From: Gonatopus flavifemur
Taxonomy: Eukaryota > Arthropoda > Insecta > Hymenoptera > Dryinidae
Reading direction: 5' to 3'
Assembly: GCA_018340375.1 (NCBI GenBank)
Contig: JAFFJZ010000002.1
Location: forward strand, 13,162,001-13,226,000
Length of the DNA: 64,000 bases
Positions 21,835 through 33,663 of this stretch are shown here, piece after piece (the stretch's first letter is position 1; the number at the start of each line of letters is the position of its first letter). The notes below the pieces were generated by a model, which was not told where the DNA came from, did no database searches, and saw nothing but the letters and a program-made list of their open reading frames with translations. Both the position numbers and the translations under genes were made by a program.

Positions 21835-22133
21835 CACGGAAAGACCGGGTCTATTAATATTTAGAAAAGTGACTGTCAATTTAGGGAGAACGAGGATCGC
21901 TGGAGAATATTCGTAGTGAGTCTACTAAAAATTCGTAGTCGATGTATTAACAATTGATAATTCCACTGTGAAAAACACCAATGAAACTATCAACTGTTAA
22001 TATTTTGACTATGAATTTTTGGTAGAATCACTACGAATATCTTTGGGCGATCCTCTTTTTCCCTAAATTGACAGTGATTTTTCCAAACGTTGATAAATTC
22101 TTTCTAAATATTAATAGACCCGGTCTTTTCGTG
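21835..22133. mobile_element. Foldback MITE with TG target duplication
   Basis: CACGGAAAGACCGGGTCTAT and TAATATTTAGAAA on the left match AATAGACCCGGTCTTTTCGTG on the right. Inner pairs include CTGTCAATTTAGGGAGAA and CCCTAAATTGACAGTG, and ATTCGTAGTGA and TCACTACGAAT. Both flanks are TG (21833-21834 and 22134-22135), not TA. Confidence 0.85.
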
Positions 22134-22139
22134 TGTGAA

Positions 22140-23545
22140 TTTTTTGAATATTTCTTTTTTATCATGATCGAAGAAAATGCACAGCATACTCATCCAAACA
22201 TGTTTCCAGAAGTAAAATCTCGCAATTCAACAATAAAGTTAGATACCTTAGGCTAATTTAGCACTCAATTCCGAACAATCAAGTGTCCTTATTCTAATAA
22301 TGTTTTGTCCAAGAGAGTTTTGTATATATTGTGATATTGTTGAGAGAATCAGCTCCTTCAATACATACAAAGAACAAGTATTGTACGAGGAGGAAGAAAC
22401 AGTTGAAGAATTACTATGTTCCTGCTAAATTCGCATAAGTGGAAATATCAAAGGTTACTTGAAACATCTGAGAGGTTGCACGCGCATACTAAACAATGTT
22501 TGATGTATCACAAGTTTTGATTACACTGTCTGATGATAACAGGGATATTTTCACTTATTCACTATAGTAATTCACTAGGAAGGTAGTGATTTTCGCAACG
22601 TCCGTTTCCCTCTAAGCGTTTTTCAATTCGATACCTTCAAATCAAGGGTAGTGGATCGAAGCGTTTGTAGGATTAAAATGATATATAATGTTGAATGTCA
22701 CGGAAATGCTTTTGAGAGTCTCATCGATTCAACGTGAGAATCAAATTTGTTTCTTATCGCATATCCGGGGAATAAATACCGAGCAAACTTTTTTAATTAT
22801 AAGAATACTTGATATCTGAATAGAGTTTGAAAATCTCTGGAACGTTGAGAAATCGATTTCAATTGGAATCTCGGTAACAATTGGAGGAGAAAAGCCAAGA
22901 TTCGATGAAAGAGAATACAAGTAGTCATCAGCTTTCGGAAATTTTTAATGAATCCATCATTATAACATATCCGTGACGAAATACTGTAAAGAATGAATGA
23001 AAAATCCTTGATTTATGTTGAGAATTATCACAAGTGTTTCACAAGGAAGGAACATACGAATAAAAAATATGCAAAAAAAATGGTTGAATGTTTATTCTTG
23101 AAGGGATAAGTAGATGAACATTCTCCCGCATGTATCGAGTTCAAATCCGTATCATAGGTACGCATCTATGTAACATGAAATCTCTGCAAAAAAACGCTTT
23201 GGAAACCGAGTTTTGGCAGAGTTACGAAAGAACGAATGAAATCGAAGAGGTGATTTCCCTTAAAAACAACGTAATTCGATTTTGACGAAGAAGATACATG
23301 TTTTAAGAGGAAAAAATTTAATGAAATAAGTCCAATGAAATACAGGGTTGAAAAAGTTTTGATAGTTTGACATACATTATTACAACTTCCTCCCAACAGG
23401 TTTTATATTCGATTAGGCGGGATACTTGAATTTCATGAATTGAAATGAATAAAGAAATTTAGGATCGATCAATTGAAATATTTCATTGTTATTCTGACTT
23501 AAAGAGGCTGTTCAGTCAATGTAGAAAAATTGATAGATATAACAT
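22140..23545. other. No recognisable feature
   Basis: AT-rich unique-looking sequence with only short chance ORFs. Confidence 0.4.
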
Positions 23546-23552
23546 TAAGTTA

Positions 23553-23804
23553 CACTATAAAAAGTAATCGGAATTTTCTTTTATAGTTTGATAGGAAAAC
23601 TCCAATCACTGATTGGGAAATCAATTTCCGGTACATTTGTATGAAATTCCTCATAAATTTATCTGAAAATTCCAAACTTTATGAGATTTTTCCCAACATT
23701 TCACAGTGAATTTCCAGAAGAGTTTGAAAAATTTCTAACGCACATACACGGTAATTCCTTCACATGAATATATAGGAATTTTCCCATAGAAATTGTTCAC
23801 AGTG
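23553..23804. mobile_element. MITE, GGAAATTTCC-type mini-palindromes
   Basis: TA on both sides (23551-23552 and 23805-23806). Ends CACTATAAAAAG and GTTCACAGTG, with subterminal CGGAATTTTC and GGAATTTTCCC. The interior has GGAAATCAATTTCC, GAAATTCC and GAATTTCC repeats. Confidence 0.65.
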
Positions 23805-23833
23805 TATCATTTTAATCCTACTTCATCAAACTA

Positions 23834-24068
23834 CACGCAGAAAAATATATTTTTAAAAGTCCCATAATTTATTGAGGATCAGCGCCAGTCTGTGATGAAT
23901 GAAATTATTCATCTGAACATAGCTTCAAAAGTACCATAATTTCTTGTAGAAATACATCTAATTATGGGAGTTTTTAAAAATAAATTCAAGTCAAAACTCT
24001 ATCTGTCACAGACTGGCGCTGATCCTCAATAAATTATGGGACTTTTCAAGACATCTGTTTTCTGCGTG
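23834..24068. mobile_element. Foldback MITE, GAGGATCAGCG family, complete copy
   Basis: Starts CACGCAGAAAAATATATTTT and ends TTTTCTGCGTG with TA on both sides. The arms carry CCCATAATTTATTGAGGATC then AGCGCCAGTCTGTGA, and the inverse on the right. Partial relatives lie at 18646-18745 and 50556-50727. Confidence 0.85.
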
Positions 24069-24106
24069 TAGATTTAATGACAATTCAAAGACAAATTGAA
24101 AACTAT

Positions 24107-24324
24107 CACTGTGAAAAAGTTCCTCCTGGAAATTCAGAAGAATTAAGATTTCCAGATTAAGTGTACTGAATTTAAAGGAATTGTAACTAAGTTTCGGAGC
24201 ATATTCTGAAAAGTCAGTCAAGTTTCTTTAAACTCAGCAAAATTGTTTTGAGAATTCAGAAGAAAGTGACTGTAAAGAATTACAGTCACTTTTCCTGAAT
24301 TTTCAAGAGGAGCTTTTTACAGTA
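24107..24324. mobile_element. Foldback MITE, CACTGTGAAAAAG ends
   Basis: CACTGTGAAAAAGTTCCTCC with TGGAAATTCAG on the left matches CTGAATTTTCAAGAGGAGCT and TTTTACAGTA on the right. An internal perfect hairpin AAAGTGACTGTAA/TTACAGTCACTTT sits at 24264-24292. Confidence 0.75.
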
Positions 24325-24374
24325 ATTGTTTATATGTTGTTGATCCAAGTATGCAAAATGATACTAAATTTTTG

Positions 24375-24535
24375 ATAGAATTTTGTTGTCAAAATTACCG
24401 AGAAATTCCAGTAACCGAAGGACAAGTAAGAATTTTTCAAAAAATTACTGTGTTTAAAAAATGCACAGGAATATTTTTAAAAATTTCTGTTTGTCCCTCG
24501 ATCACTGAAATTTGATGATAATTTTTCAAATGAAA
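24375..24535. repeat. Imperfect hairpin around GGACAAG/CTTGTCC-like arms
   Basis: GAAATTCCAGTAACCGAAGG and ACAAGTAAGAATTTTT pair with AAAAATTTCTGTTTGTCC and CTCGATCACTGAAATTTG. It probably represents another small foldback; the right side ends near TTTCAGTG. Confidence 0.55.
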
Positions 24536-24688
24536 TTCTTTCAGTGAATGTATTAACATCTACCATAACGACACAATTGTTCCAATCGATGAAAAGAGTT
24601 CACTGAGTGTAAGAACTTATCAAGAAAGTTTGTTCACAGAAGAAAGGGTTGAAAATTTAGTTGTACCTAACTAAATTTTTTCGCCGAC

Positions 24689-24908
24689 ATGAATAAATGT
24701 GCTGATGGAACTAACGTGTATATAGCAGTTGGAGTGAACATTCTTGCCAGTACAAAAAATTTGGTTGCAGAAAAAGTTTCGGTAACAAATCATTCCTCTT
24801 CGAGTGATAAACCCTCAAATTCATCATCTCATTTGGATTTCTTAAAAGGAAACATTGTAAGCGTAATGGCAAATCCAATGACTGAGGGGTGGAAATTGGA
24901 GATTTCCG
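24689..24908 (+). CDS. Exon-like ORF ending at a splice donor
   Basis: An ATG-initiated frame of 73 codons ends at CCG|GTATGT, a good 5' splice donor at 24909. Codons show the G-first bias typical of coding DNA (many GTN, GCN, GAN, GGN), unlike most ORFs here. The last ~22 residues read FLKGNIVSVMANPMTEGWKL then EISG, which resembles the KGD-I-V ... EGWW-G-I-G segment of SH3 domains. That assignment is by eye only, and the usual ALYDY start is not seen. I found no partner exon. It may be a real exon on the plus strand, a decayed copy, or chance. Confidence 0.3.
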
Positions 24909-24914
24909 GTATGT

Positions 24915-27000
24915 AGTTCAACTTTAAGTTGTTAGTTAAACTTGGGACATAAATTCACCCGAAGTTATGTACATCCCAGTAAGCGCCTCACAACTTTTAT
25001 TAAAAGTTTAATGCGAAAATATACGCCTTTTTGGTTATGCATGAAGTAAATAAGTTATACATGAGAATGTGAGAATTCATTATCATCAAAACAGAGTGGA
25101 ATGTTCCACGAAGTATCCTGCATAAATTTTAGATAAATACTCGTTCATACGAATTTAGTGACTAGGCTTGAAGGATTGTTAATTTTTAAACAAGATGTGT
25201 CTACCGTATTGATTTGCTTTCCTGTTCAGAATATTGTATAGCATCTCATCGTTACACGTGACATCAGACAGGATTTGAAAAGAATGCAAAATATAATCGC
25301 CACCTTTGTTTTATTTTTGTTTGTTTCTTATCACTGTTCCTAAGTCCGACTAAGTTCCTAACCGAGGAATTGATTTTATCTATTCGAAGGAATTGTAATG
25401 ATATCATTTTGAAACACTTCGAATAGAAAGCTTGGAATAAATCGTATATCCCAGAGACCATTAACGTTCGTTATTTGCTATTTTCAATTGAAAATTCTAG
25501 AGCTATCAAAACTTTTTCGTGAGTGAATTCTAATTTTATTCCTTCAGTTATATTTTGAATTTTGTACAGAGAGTTGATAGTAATTAGAGTTCTTCGACAT
25601 GAAGGGAAATTACGTGTTTTGAATCGAAAATTTGTGGATTTTTTTATACTTCACTGAATCTTCTTGGTTCCAAAAACGACTGGTGAAACGTACAAAGAAA
25701 GGAACAAAATACCGTTAACCGAGGTACAGCGAATCGTTGGGATACAACATTTTTGAGTGATGAATGTCAATTGGTGCATTAGAAATGAATGACCCTCTTT
25801 ATCCCTTGTCGATCTCAATGTAAATTCTCAATGTGACACGATCATTTTGGTTCTTTAAAAAAATACGAAGTTAGTGATTTCCCGAAATAAAAGAATTCAG
25901 ATATCTACACTTTTTTTGTTATTCTGATTACTTTCGTATGGAACATGAGAAAAAGTATTTTTAATAGCCAGTTTTTAGGATCATATTTATTCAAATTGCT
26001 TTTTCAGAGAATCTTTGGTAACCCAGCTGTCGAATGCCACGTGATATTGTATATTATCAGTTACCATGTGACATTACAGCTTCCACGTTTCCGAGACTGA
26101 TTTCTTGGTATCAAACGTTTATTTTGCGAGAGAAACTACGAGTTTCATCGAATACATTTTCTATAAATAATGTTCTTTGCATCAACTTTCCAAGCCTTTG
26201 TATTAAGAATTGTTCTCTCCATTGTCATACGGAATTAAATGTTTTCTTGAATTTAATGGTTTTCAGTTAATTGAGATGGAAATAGCAGGAAAAATCTAAA
26301 TTAAGCTTTGTCACGTGATATGCCATGAGAATTATCACATGAGATCCAAGAATTACATTTCCATTGGGAGTTTGTCTGGAAAATACCACCAAACACTTGA
26401 AATAGGAAACGTGCTGACATGAATGCAATGTTGTTATATAAAACTTACATAATGGCCCCCACAATCTGTCCACACTGAGAGAAAAACTATGTAGTTTGAA
26501 CTTTCGTGGTCGCAATAACTTGAAATCTGGTTCTATTCATCAGCAAATATGATTGTGATGTCCAGAAAAAGTGGTTGAAGACAAAATTAATTACATTTTT
26601 CAGGTTAAGAGGATACCAGCGAATAGGTGGCTCCATCTGGTGGCAGTTTTGTTTGCACAAAAATACTCGAAACTGGACTTATAAAAAGGTCTGAAATTTT
26701 CAGGGATGAATCCTTGAAGGTTAATTTCGAAAAAAAGGAAAAAAAATTTTTTTGAAATTGAAATTGAAAGAAATGCTGTATAGGGCCATATTTTGAAAAT
26801 ATGAAAGTATTTTGGAGAAATCTTGCACGAAAAATTCTGCTAATGTCCCGGCGCTAGTATCTACTTAAAAGAAACAGAATATATGTTCAATTTTGGTTTC
26901 AAAGAGTTTTTCTGGACGCCACAATCCCGAAGCAACACAAACCGTTTGAGGTCGAGTGTGCGTTCATTTCAAGTGGAAAAATTTTGAAAATTATATATAA
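24915..27000. other. No recognisable gene
   Basis: Mostly unstructured. A strong acceptor-like TTGCTTTCCTGTTCAG ends at 25228 but no open frame follows. An isolated CACTGAGAGAAAA at 26473 looks like a MITE terminus without a partner. Confidence 0.35.
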
Positions 27001-27049
27001 TTCAGTAAAAATTGTATATAAATCATATACAACTTTGTAAATTTTTCCA

Positions 27050-27166
27050 CCCGGAATTGTACGTAAATTCACGTCCATGGAATGTTCAATGAACGTTAAA
27101 ATTTTCAGACGTTGAAGATAGACTTCTATTGAACGTTTCCTGAACCTTCATGTTTTCTTGGGGAAT
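27050..27166. repeat. GAACGTTC-family fragment, locus 3
   Basis: Contains AATGTTCAATGAACGTT, TTCTATTGAACGTTTCC and the terminal TTCATGTTTTCTTGGGG. Preceded by an AT-rich stretch with ATTATATATAATTC. It is a partial member of the 6007-6508 family. Confidence 0.55.
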
Positions 27167-27314
27167 TACATTTCCTGGTGAATCGAAATAGACTTCAAGT
27201 TATTACGATCAAGAGTGTTCCAGAATAACATGTGAGCTTGTCATAAACTTACCAGACTTGTCATTCGATTGTTTTGAACTTATTATTTACAACCTTGTCA
27301 GTGTAAGGCTGCTA

Positions 27315-27596
27315 TCCAATCAGAAAAATCCGTAATATGCCAATGTTGACAACAGGTGCAGTACAGTGTCAGTATTGGGTCTCCAACACTTGGTCAACAC
27401 GTACGGGATCAGTACTGGATACATAAAAATACAGTAATATGCCTGTACTGATAACTCAATACCGGTCAGGTACTAACCCAGTACCGGCCCTGCACTGATT
27501 GCGAATAATGGCATCAGTACTCAATCCCCAGTACTAAAAAGCTAGTCTTGGCTAGTACTGGTGCAGTACTGCGCCTGTTGTAAATTTCTGGTTGGG
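27315..27596. mobile_element. MITE, CAGTACTG mini-palindrome family
   Basis: Ends TCCAATCAGAAA and TTTCTGGTTGGG with TA on both sides (27313-27314 and 27597-27598). The body repeats CAGTACTG, CAGTATTG, AGTACCGG and CAGTACTGGTGCAGTACTG at least ten times. The flanks (27250-27310 and 27600-27720) carry a different motif, CAACCTTGTC, so it may itself be inserted in another repeat. Confidence 0.75.
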
Positions 27597-27599
27597 TAC

Positions 27600-28600
27600 A
27601 ACTCTGCTGCAAGGGTTTTGTAAGCCTCTACCATTGCCGTGTGTCAACTAGAAGGTTTATGTCAACCTTGTCAATAGGTGGAATATTGCAGCAAGGTTAA
27701 ATTGCTATCTGGATTTCAACCAGGTCGTTTTCCTGTCACTGCATAAAGGAAACCAAGTAATGTGAACACACTCAATCGTCTGACAATGAGTGGCTCCTGT
27801 TAACACATCAAAATCTCATAGGGAATTTTCATTTTATACGTCTTTATGAGATTTTCTACAATAGTCCGCAAAGTCCAGCAGAATCCAATTTTTTGCTTAT
27901 TAATTATCATAACGGATGATAAAAACCTTGAAAATCCCTGGACAAATACTCGCATAAAATCTCATAAAATCACATAGATTCCATATATCCTGAGTCGAAC
28001 AATTTGGACGGTTTTTGTCCTCATATTTCGTTTTTGGACTGATTTTGTCCTGATTGTTGAATGATGCGGACAAAAACAGTACTTTTTCATGCTTTTAGTC
28101 TGAATTTCTTCTCCAACGAAGGAAAGTGATCGAGAAGAAATTCATATTGCTTCCTCGTTAGAGGGAAGCTTTGTGATCATTTCGAGGGACCAAAAATTTT
28201 TCTGTCTTCAAACTCAAAATCTCTCATACCAAAATGTTCCTCAGAGCTCAGGGAGTAATTCTGGTTTCGTGTCTGTCTGTCTGTCTGTCTATGTGTCTAT
28301 GGGGATGTGAACTATACTGCGATTTTTATTGAAAATTGTGATTTTGCGACTGAGCCTGTCTCTTCGCTCCCTGTTGTCCGGTTGGAATGAAATTTTTACC
28401 ACGTTCTAATTGTAATTCGATAGTGTTCCCACATGAGTTCCATCCCAATGGGTTGAATATGAGTGTTTTTTAACGAAAACGAGAAAGCCATGTGCCAATT
28501 GGTAGAGTTTTTTTTTGAGGTGAAAGGGTCCATTGAGAAAAAAGAAGTTGTGAAATTTACATTTTGCGGAGTCAATATTTGAACAATTTCAAGAATAGTT
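27600..28600. other. Repeat-flavoured tract without defined element
   Basis: CAACCTTGTCAATAGGTGG-type motifs at 27640-27720; GGACNGNTTTTGTCC-type small palindromes at 28008-28077 (GACGGTTTTTGTCC, GGACTGATTTTGTCC). The (GTCT)n run follows. Confidence 0.4.
28271..28290. repeat. (GTCT)5 microsatellite
   Basis: Five uninterrupted GTCT units followed by degenerate ATGTGTCTATG. Confidence 0.9.
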
Positions 28601-28608
28601 CGAACTCT

Positions 28609-28702
28609 CACAATTCTAGTTGATTTTACAATAGCGAATGTGAACTATGCCACAGCGGATGTGAATCTTACAATCCCAGTTGTAAAATCAATTGAAATTG
28701 TG
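28609..28702. repeat. Hairpin, CACAATT...TTGATTTTACAA arms
   Basis: CACAATTCTAGTTGATTTTA with CAA pairs with TTGTAAAATCAATTGAAATT and GTG, and GAATGTGAACT repeats in the loop. It is probably a short MITE. Confidence 0.65.
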
Positions 28703-28704
28703 GT

Positions 28705-31700
28705 AGCCCAAATTATTTGTTGACTTTACAAGATATAAAGTTCACAACATTTTTCTGGGTGTTGTTTCAAATTTTTGAAATCTACATTTGTATTCCCAAG
28801 CCAGGCGGGTATCCCCAACCAGATGGAATAATGTTTTTCCAGCCCGCAAAAACTACTCACATTCTGCACTCCAGTCTCTTACAGTTGAGCATAAGATAAT
28901 GAGTGATCATTATGTGTTTATGAAAACTTGTCATGAACATTTAAAATTAACTTCAATACTTTCGAACTTTCCACGGGAATCACTTCTTCAGAAACTTTGT
29001 ATTATAGGTGAATGAAACGAACGTATACCATCACGTATCTATAAGTATAACTGATTCTATTTTTAATGTACGTATCATGAGCGATACTTCGTTCAAGGAA
29101 CTTCATTGATGATTACGTGCTTCAAATAGATGAGTAATTTTGCTACTGCGGTTTTGGATTGCCAAATTTGCATTATTTTTGAAACATTTTATTTTCCTTA
29201 GTGACCAGAATAGAGCTGAAATAATAACGCAACTCTTACGCGCGGAGAATATCGAATTGAAAATCACTGTGATATTTTATCCAACTGCTGGCCATATTGG
29301 AAAACACAGTAAGAATCACACTGTTCCCCAAGCAACAAGATAAAAATGCTATTGATAAATCTGATCCGCGGATAGTGAACTAACACACAGATTTCAAATG
29401 TAATATTCTTTACGTGTGTAGTATATTTCGTGTAAGATGCATTTGGTACAGCAAAATACATTCAATCAAGCTTCTATTGGAGTGGATGTTCTTAGAACGT
29501 GTCTTGTAATGTAACTGATAATAACAAATCTACGGAGAGAAATTTGATGGTTGAAAGTGGTAAAATACGTAGATAATATCATCATCAAAATTGGTAAACT
29601 GAAACTATCGGGAATAGATTGGAAATAAAATTATCACGATGGTAAACTTCATTTTGTCAAAAATTTCAAAATTCCTTCAGGAAACTCAACAAAGGTAATA
29701 TTGATGATTCCAGGCAGTGCTAATACTTCTTACCTTCAGCGGTCGTAATGTTTCTTTACACTTTATTTCAAGATTTTCGCAAGCATGAGTTCTAAAAATC
29801 GAAGCAAAGGCAATAATTTTCATCATCAATGATGGTAATATCATTCATTGGAATGAAAAGAAAAATCGAATTGCAAAAACACATTTCCAGGCAGATTTGT
29901 TAGTTCATGTTGTCCAACCTTCGAGTTATTACCATCATATTTTTTGATTGCAATTATGTTATTTTCAATACATTCTTGAGTTCAGTTTATAATGGAAAAT
30001 CCTAATTACGTGGAGGGGATTTGAACTTAAGAATGATGTACTTACATCTACCTATAAACCTCACAATTGAAGCCGCTTTGCTACGCTCGTACTGATGAAT
30101 TCGCTGTTTTTAAGTTTCATTGAAAGACTGAACGAGGGAACCTAAACTGGACAAATTGTTGTGTGCGATAATTGTGAGAAAATCTCGAGCGCTGTTGGAA
30201 AATATTACCATCAGCGCTTGTATTATACCGACCCGTCATTGGTAGTAAATGTGATTCGTGGTTTTCAAAATTCAGAATAGTTGTTCAAACGAAATCTATT
30301 ATTGTCAAGTGGTGATAATTTTCATTAGAAAAGGTATTCATTTCGTTTGTTATCACTGAAATATATTTCCTCACGCTGGATCTTCATTTTTGCCATCGTA
30401 GCTGACGATTATTTACTACGTGGGTATGAAATAATACACTTAGGTTACAAATTACTGTCAGTATTTGCAGGAAAAACCTTATATTTCTTGTGCTATTTTG
30501 GGAAAGTAGAATGATTAGATGATCTTTTTGATGTGTAACATTTTCACATATTTTTATTCCACAATTTGTATACAATCAACATCGCATGTAATATCCATAA
30601 AATGACTTTGATAGATGAACAGAAAATCTTAGAAATTTGTAAAGAAGTCGATCGATGACAAGGTAAATTCACTAAAATCCACGAACCTGATTGATGAACC
30701 ACGAACTTTAAATGCTCGTCATGAGCGATGAGAGTGAATGCGAAAGTTGATAACCATGAGGTATTCAGTATTTAGACTATATACTGTGATGCAGGTTTTA
30801 GTTTTCTTCTCCTCTGCTTCACGGACTTCTATGCGTTCTTATATTCACCACCTCAACATCTCATGGGATTTGTTCCCTGTGTATTAATTTCGCTCCTCCC
30901 GCATCGCTCTTGCCTTCGATTTCATTGTGTATTATTATTGGTTTTACGCAGGAGGATAAACATATCTTGTTCGCTGAAATAAGTTATTACAATAGAATGG
31001 AAAAAAGTGATTGGAACAGGGCTGTTAAAAAGAAGAAATATTTGTTTTACATTCTAAATTAGAACGCTTGGAAATTTTGAGTGCTCAGTACTCGAGTCTT
31101 TTCAGACTTTTCTGTTTGTTGTAACATTCAATTATTAACGTTTTTCTTTCACCTACTGTCGATTTTATTATCCAAGTTTTTGAAATGTTGATACAATAGG
31201 TATTGAACCATTTTGAATACATAATTTTATAAACTTCTTTCTTTGATGTCATTTAGATTGCGAGAGAGCTTTTTATATTGGAAAATATTATTCAATTTGA
31301 AAGTGAGAGTATGAGAAGATGAGAGGAACTTTTTTTTGTGCTTTTTTCGACACAGGAATTTTTAGTTGAAAAATCAATATGTACAAATATTGATTTTCAC
31401 GAGAGTACTTTCGCGTTTATGATAATGATTTTGTGATCAAAAATCATCAACATCTTGACGAAGTTTTCTATTTCGATGGGTTGGGAAAGAAAATCGGTTC
31501 TCCCATAATTAAATTATTTTGGTTCGTCAATTGGCAACGTGACAGCTCGTTGGAGGAGCACTCAATCTCCTCTCTCAGTTGAATTGCGCGAATGATTCCG
31601 AGCCGATCGTTTTGAATTCATTCAAGTTGCGCTATTTTGGGCGTTGAATGCCCGTGTGATGTTTCTGGCCTTCCTCTGGATGTTGGGATAGTAGGTTTGG

Positions 31701-32030
31701 ACATCTAAGCAATATAGCACGTGGGTGAATAGCGAATTTAAAAAAAGTAAAGAAAGAAAGCTTACATTTCAAGGTTTCACTGAGATCAGACAGTGAACTT
31801 TTTACGACGAAAAATTCATTTGATTTGTTAAAATCCTATCGAAAGGTAGAAAGTGCTCTCATGAAAATTCATTTGACTTGATTTCACCCAATCCCATGGG
31901 TTTGTTCAGTGAGAATGACCAATTCTGTGTTATTGGAATTGAGTTACTATCTCGGGCAGATCTCGATCAATATGATCTTTTAATAAGAAATTGTATGAGC
32001 ATAGTAAAAATTGCTGTGGTTATTATCTAA
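28705..32030. other. No recognisable gene
   Basis: Long unstructured AT-rich stretch. A CGGAGAGAAATTTGATGG motif after TA at 29533 resembles a MITE left end, with GATGGTAAT and ATTACCATC pairs up to 29945, but no right end was found. A pyrimidine-rich stretch lies at 30790-30960 and ends in GGTTTTACGCAG. Confidence 0.35.
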
Positions 32031-32033
32031 GCT

Positions 32034-32098
32034 TCTGCGAGGTCTTACCAAGCCTTACAAGTCCTTCACAGGGGCTTGGTGAGGCTTTGCGAGACTCA
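32034..32098. repeat. Short hairpin, ACCAAGCC/GGCTTGGT
   Basis: GCGAGGTCTTACCAAGCC pairs with GGCTTGGTGAGGCTTTGC across a short loop. It is similar in style to the CTTGG-rich repeat at 43.5-44.5 kb. Confidence 0.55.
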
Positions 32099-32652
32099 CA
32101 CGAAAGAAAAACAGGTTATTTGGAATAACTATTTAACTTCTAAACGCATATGGACTCATTCTTTCCGTTAGAATAACGAATTGAATCCATTGATTTAACC
32201 AATTAAAAATGAATTTACTGACAGAATTAGTGAAGGGAGTGCTCTGGTCAAGTTTTCCACCAGAAAATTGAAACTTTGTAATCAATATTTAATCAATCTT
32301 TGGATCAAAAGATTCAGAAGTCTGTTTGTTGTTGACCTAAATCATTATGATTAATTAGAACGAAAATTTGTGACTATATAGCAAATTCAAAACCTCCATT
32401 TAGTTTTTTGGTTTATTATAACACATTCAACCTGTGTACAAAGATTTTGAAACTAGAACCGTCTCTTCTGATTTATCCTGAATTTTTTGATCTAAAGATC
32501 ACTGTGAATCATTAGATATTCATGGTGTAAACCGTTTGAAACGATCTGCTAGTTTTCTGGGGAAAAAATCGACACCCGAATCTAATGTTAATTTTCGCTA
32601 TTGATGGAATTGCACATTTTTAATCCACATTTCTTCTCTTTGTCTGTTTTAG

Positions 32653-32658
32653 GTGAGT
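32653..32658 (+). promoter_or_regulatory. Candidate recursive splice site or 49-nt microexon
   Basis: A pyrimidine-rich acceptor (TTTCTTCTCTTTGTCTGTTTTAG, 32630-32652) is followed immediately by GTGAGT, a strong donor. An AG|GT junction with both halves strong is the signature of recursive splicing points in long insect introns. Alternatively a 49-nt exon could run from 32653 to a second donor GCGG|GTGAGA at 32702; one frame through it is open. This would only matter if the window is a plus-strand intron. Confidence 0.3.
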
Positions 32659-32817
32659 TCATCGAGTTGAATCGATTTTGGCTCAATCTCATCTTATGCG
32701 GGTGAGAACATATCATCATGTGCACTGAAATTGAAATCAAACTCTTCATTCAGGAACTAAGAAATTTTTTCACAATAATCCACTCTCCTAACAAGAAGTG
32801 TGAGCAGAAGTGTTTTT

Positions 32818-32868
32818 CGCGAAAATAGTATTGAGGAGTATTGAATTTCAATATTTACCAGTGTTGAC
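32818..32868. repeat. AGTATTGAATTT dispersed repeat, copy 1
   Basis: GCGAAAATAGTATTGAGGAG then TATTGAATTTCAATATTTACC. It aligns with 40860-40911 inside the second GCTG-family MITE. Confidence 0.55.
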
Positions 32869-33293
32869 AAAACTACAGTTCAACCTCCCAATAAGACCGC
32901 CCGCAATGAGAACGCTTTCCCAGTTTCTTGCTCGAGTACTTCCCCCACTTCCACTGCAACCCCAATTTTTGGGTATTCGCGTGCGAACCTCTGAATAAAA
33001 ACGCCTAACTTAGTAGCACTATGAAGAGTAAAAGGAAATAATCACTTGAATGTAAGTTATCGTTTTGAATAATTCTCTATACTTTCAAAGAACTTTGCTG
33101 TACGGAATCAATCCCGTCCCGTTGTTCTTCAAGTTAATTGTATAAATTTTATTTCTATGTACATTCAACGAATATGTGTGTATTTGAAGATTTTCGTATA
33201 AAATACCCAAAGATTCCCGTAGAGAAGTTTTCCCTGTCCATTCCCATAAACTTGCGAAGTTTCCATATCATTTTCCATGTTTGAAAAAAAACA

Positions 33294-33422
33294 ATGATGG
33301 AAGGAATAAGGAAATTTTACATGAACGAGGAAAACCTTCCTAAGGGTCCAGACAAATACATCATTGAAATTATTTCTCGTCTGTTTGAATGTTATTTTGA
33401 TTCACAACGCATTCGACTGCAG
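33294..33422 (+). CDS. Weak exon-like ORF
   Basis: Starts at AACAATGATGG and is open for 43 codons to CTGCAG|GTAGAG, a fair donor at 33423. The sequence begins MMEGIRKFYMNEENLPKGPD. I recognise no family. The frame stays open for another 26 codons past the donor. It could be a first coding exon but is not distinguishable from chance. Confidence 0.15.
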
Positions 33423-33663
33423 GTAGAGTATTTTCAAGGGGACCAAATTCTTCTACTAAAGATGAAGCTTCGGGCAAATGGATTCTTCAACATTTTCTTC
33501 TAAATACATGAAATGAAGCAATATACAATTAATATCCTTGAAAATCGTAGGAATAATGCGTACATGAACTATATGCATTGCATCAAACAGTATTCCTTCA
33601 AAATCTAGGACTTGTTTACATGGGTGCCATGGAAAAATTGACACTCGTTTAAGCGTTCTCATT

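Noticed and set aside
28271..28290. Retrotransposon 3' tail
   Set aside because: A (GTCT)n run alone is a microsatellite; no upstream reverse transcriptase or target duplication was seen.
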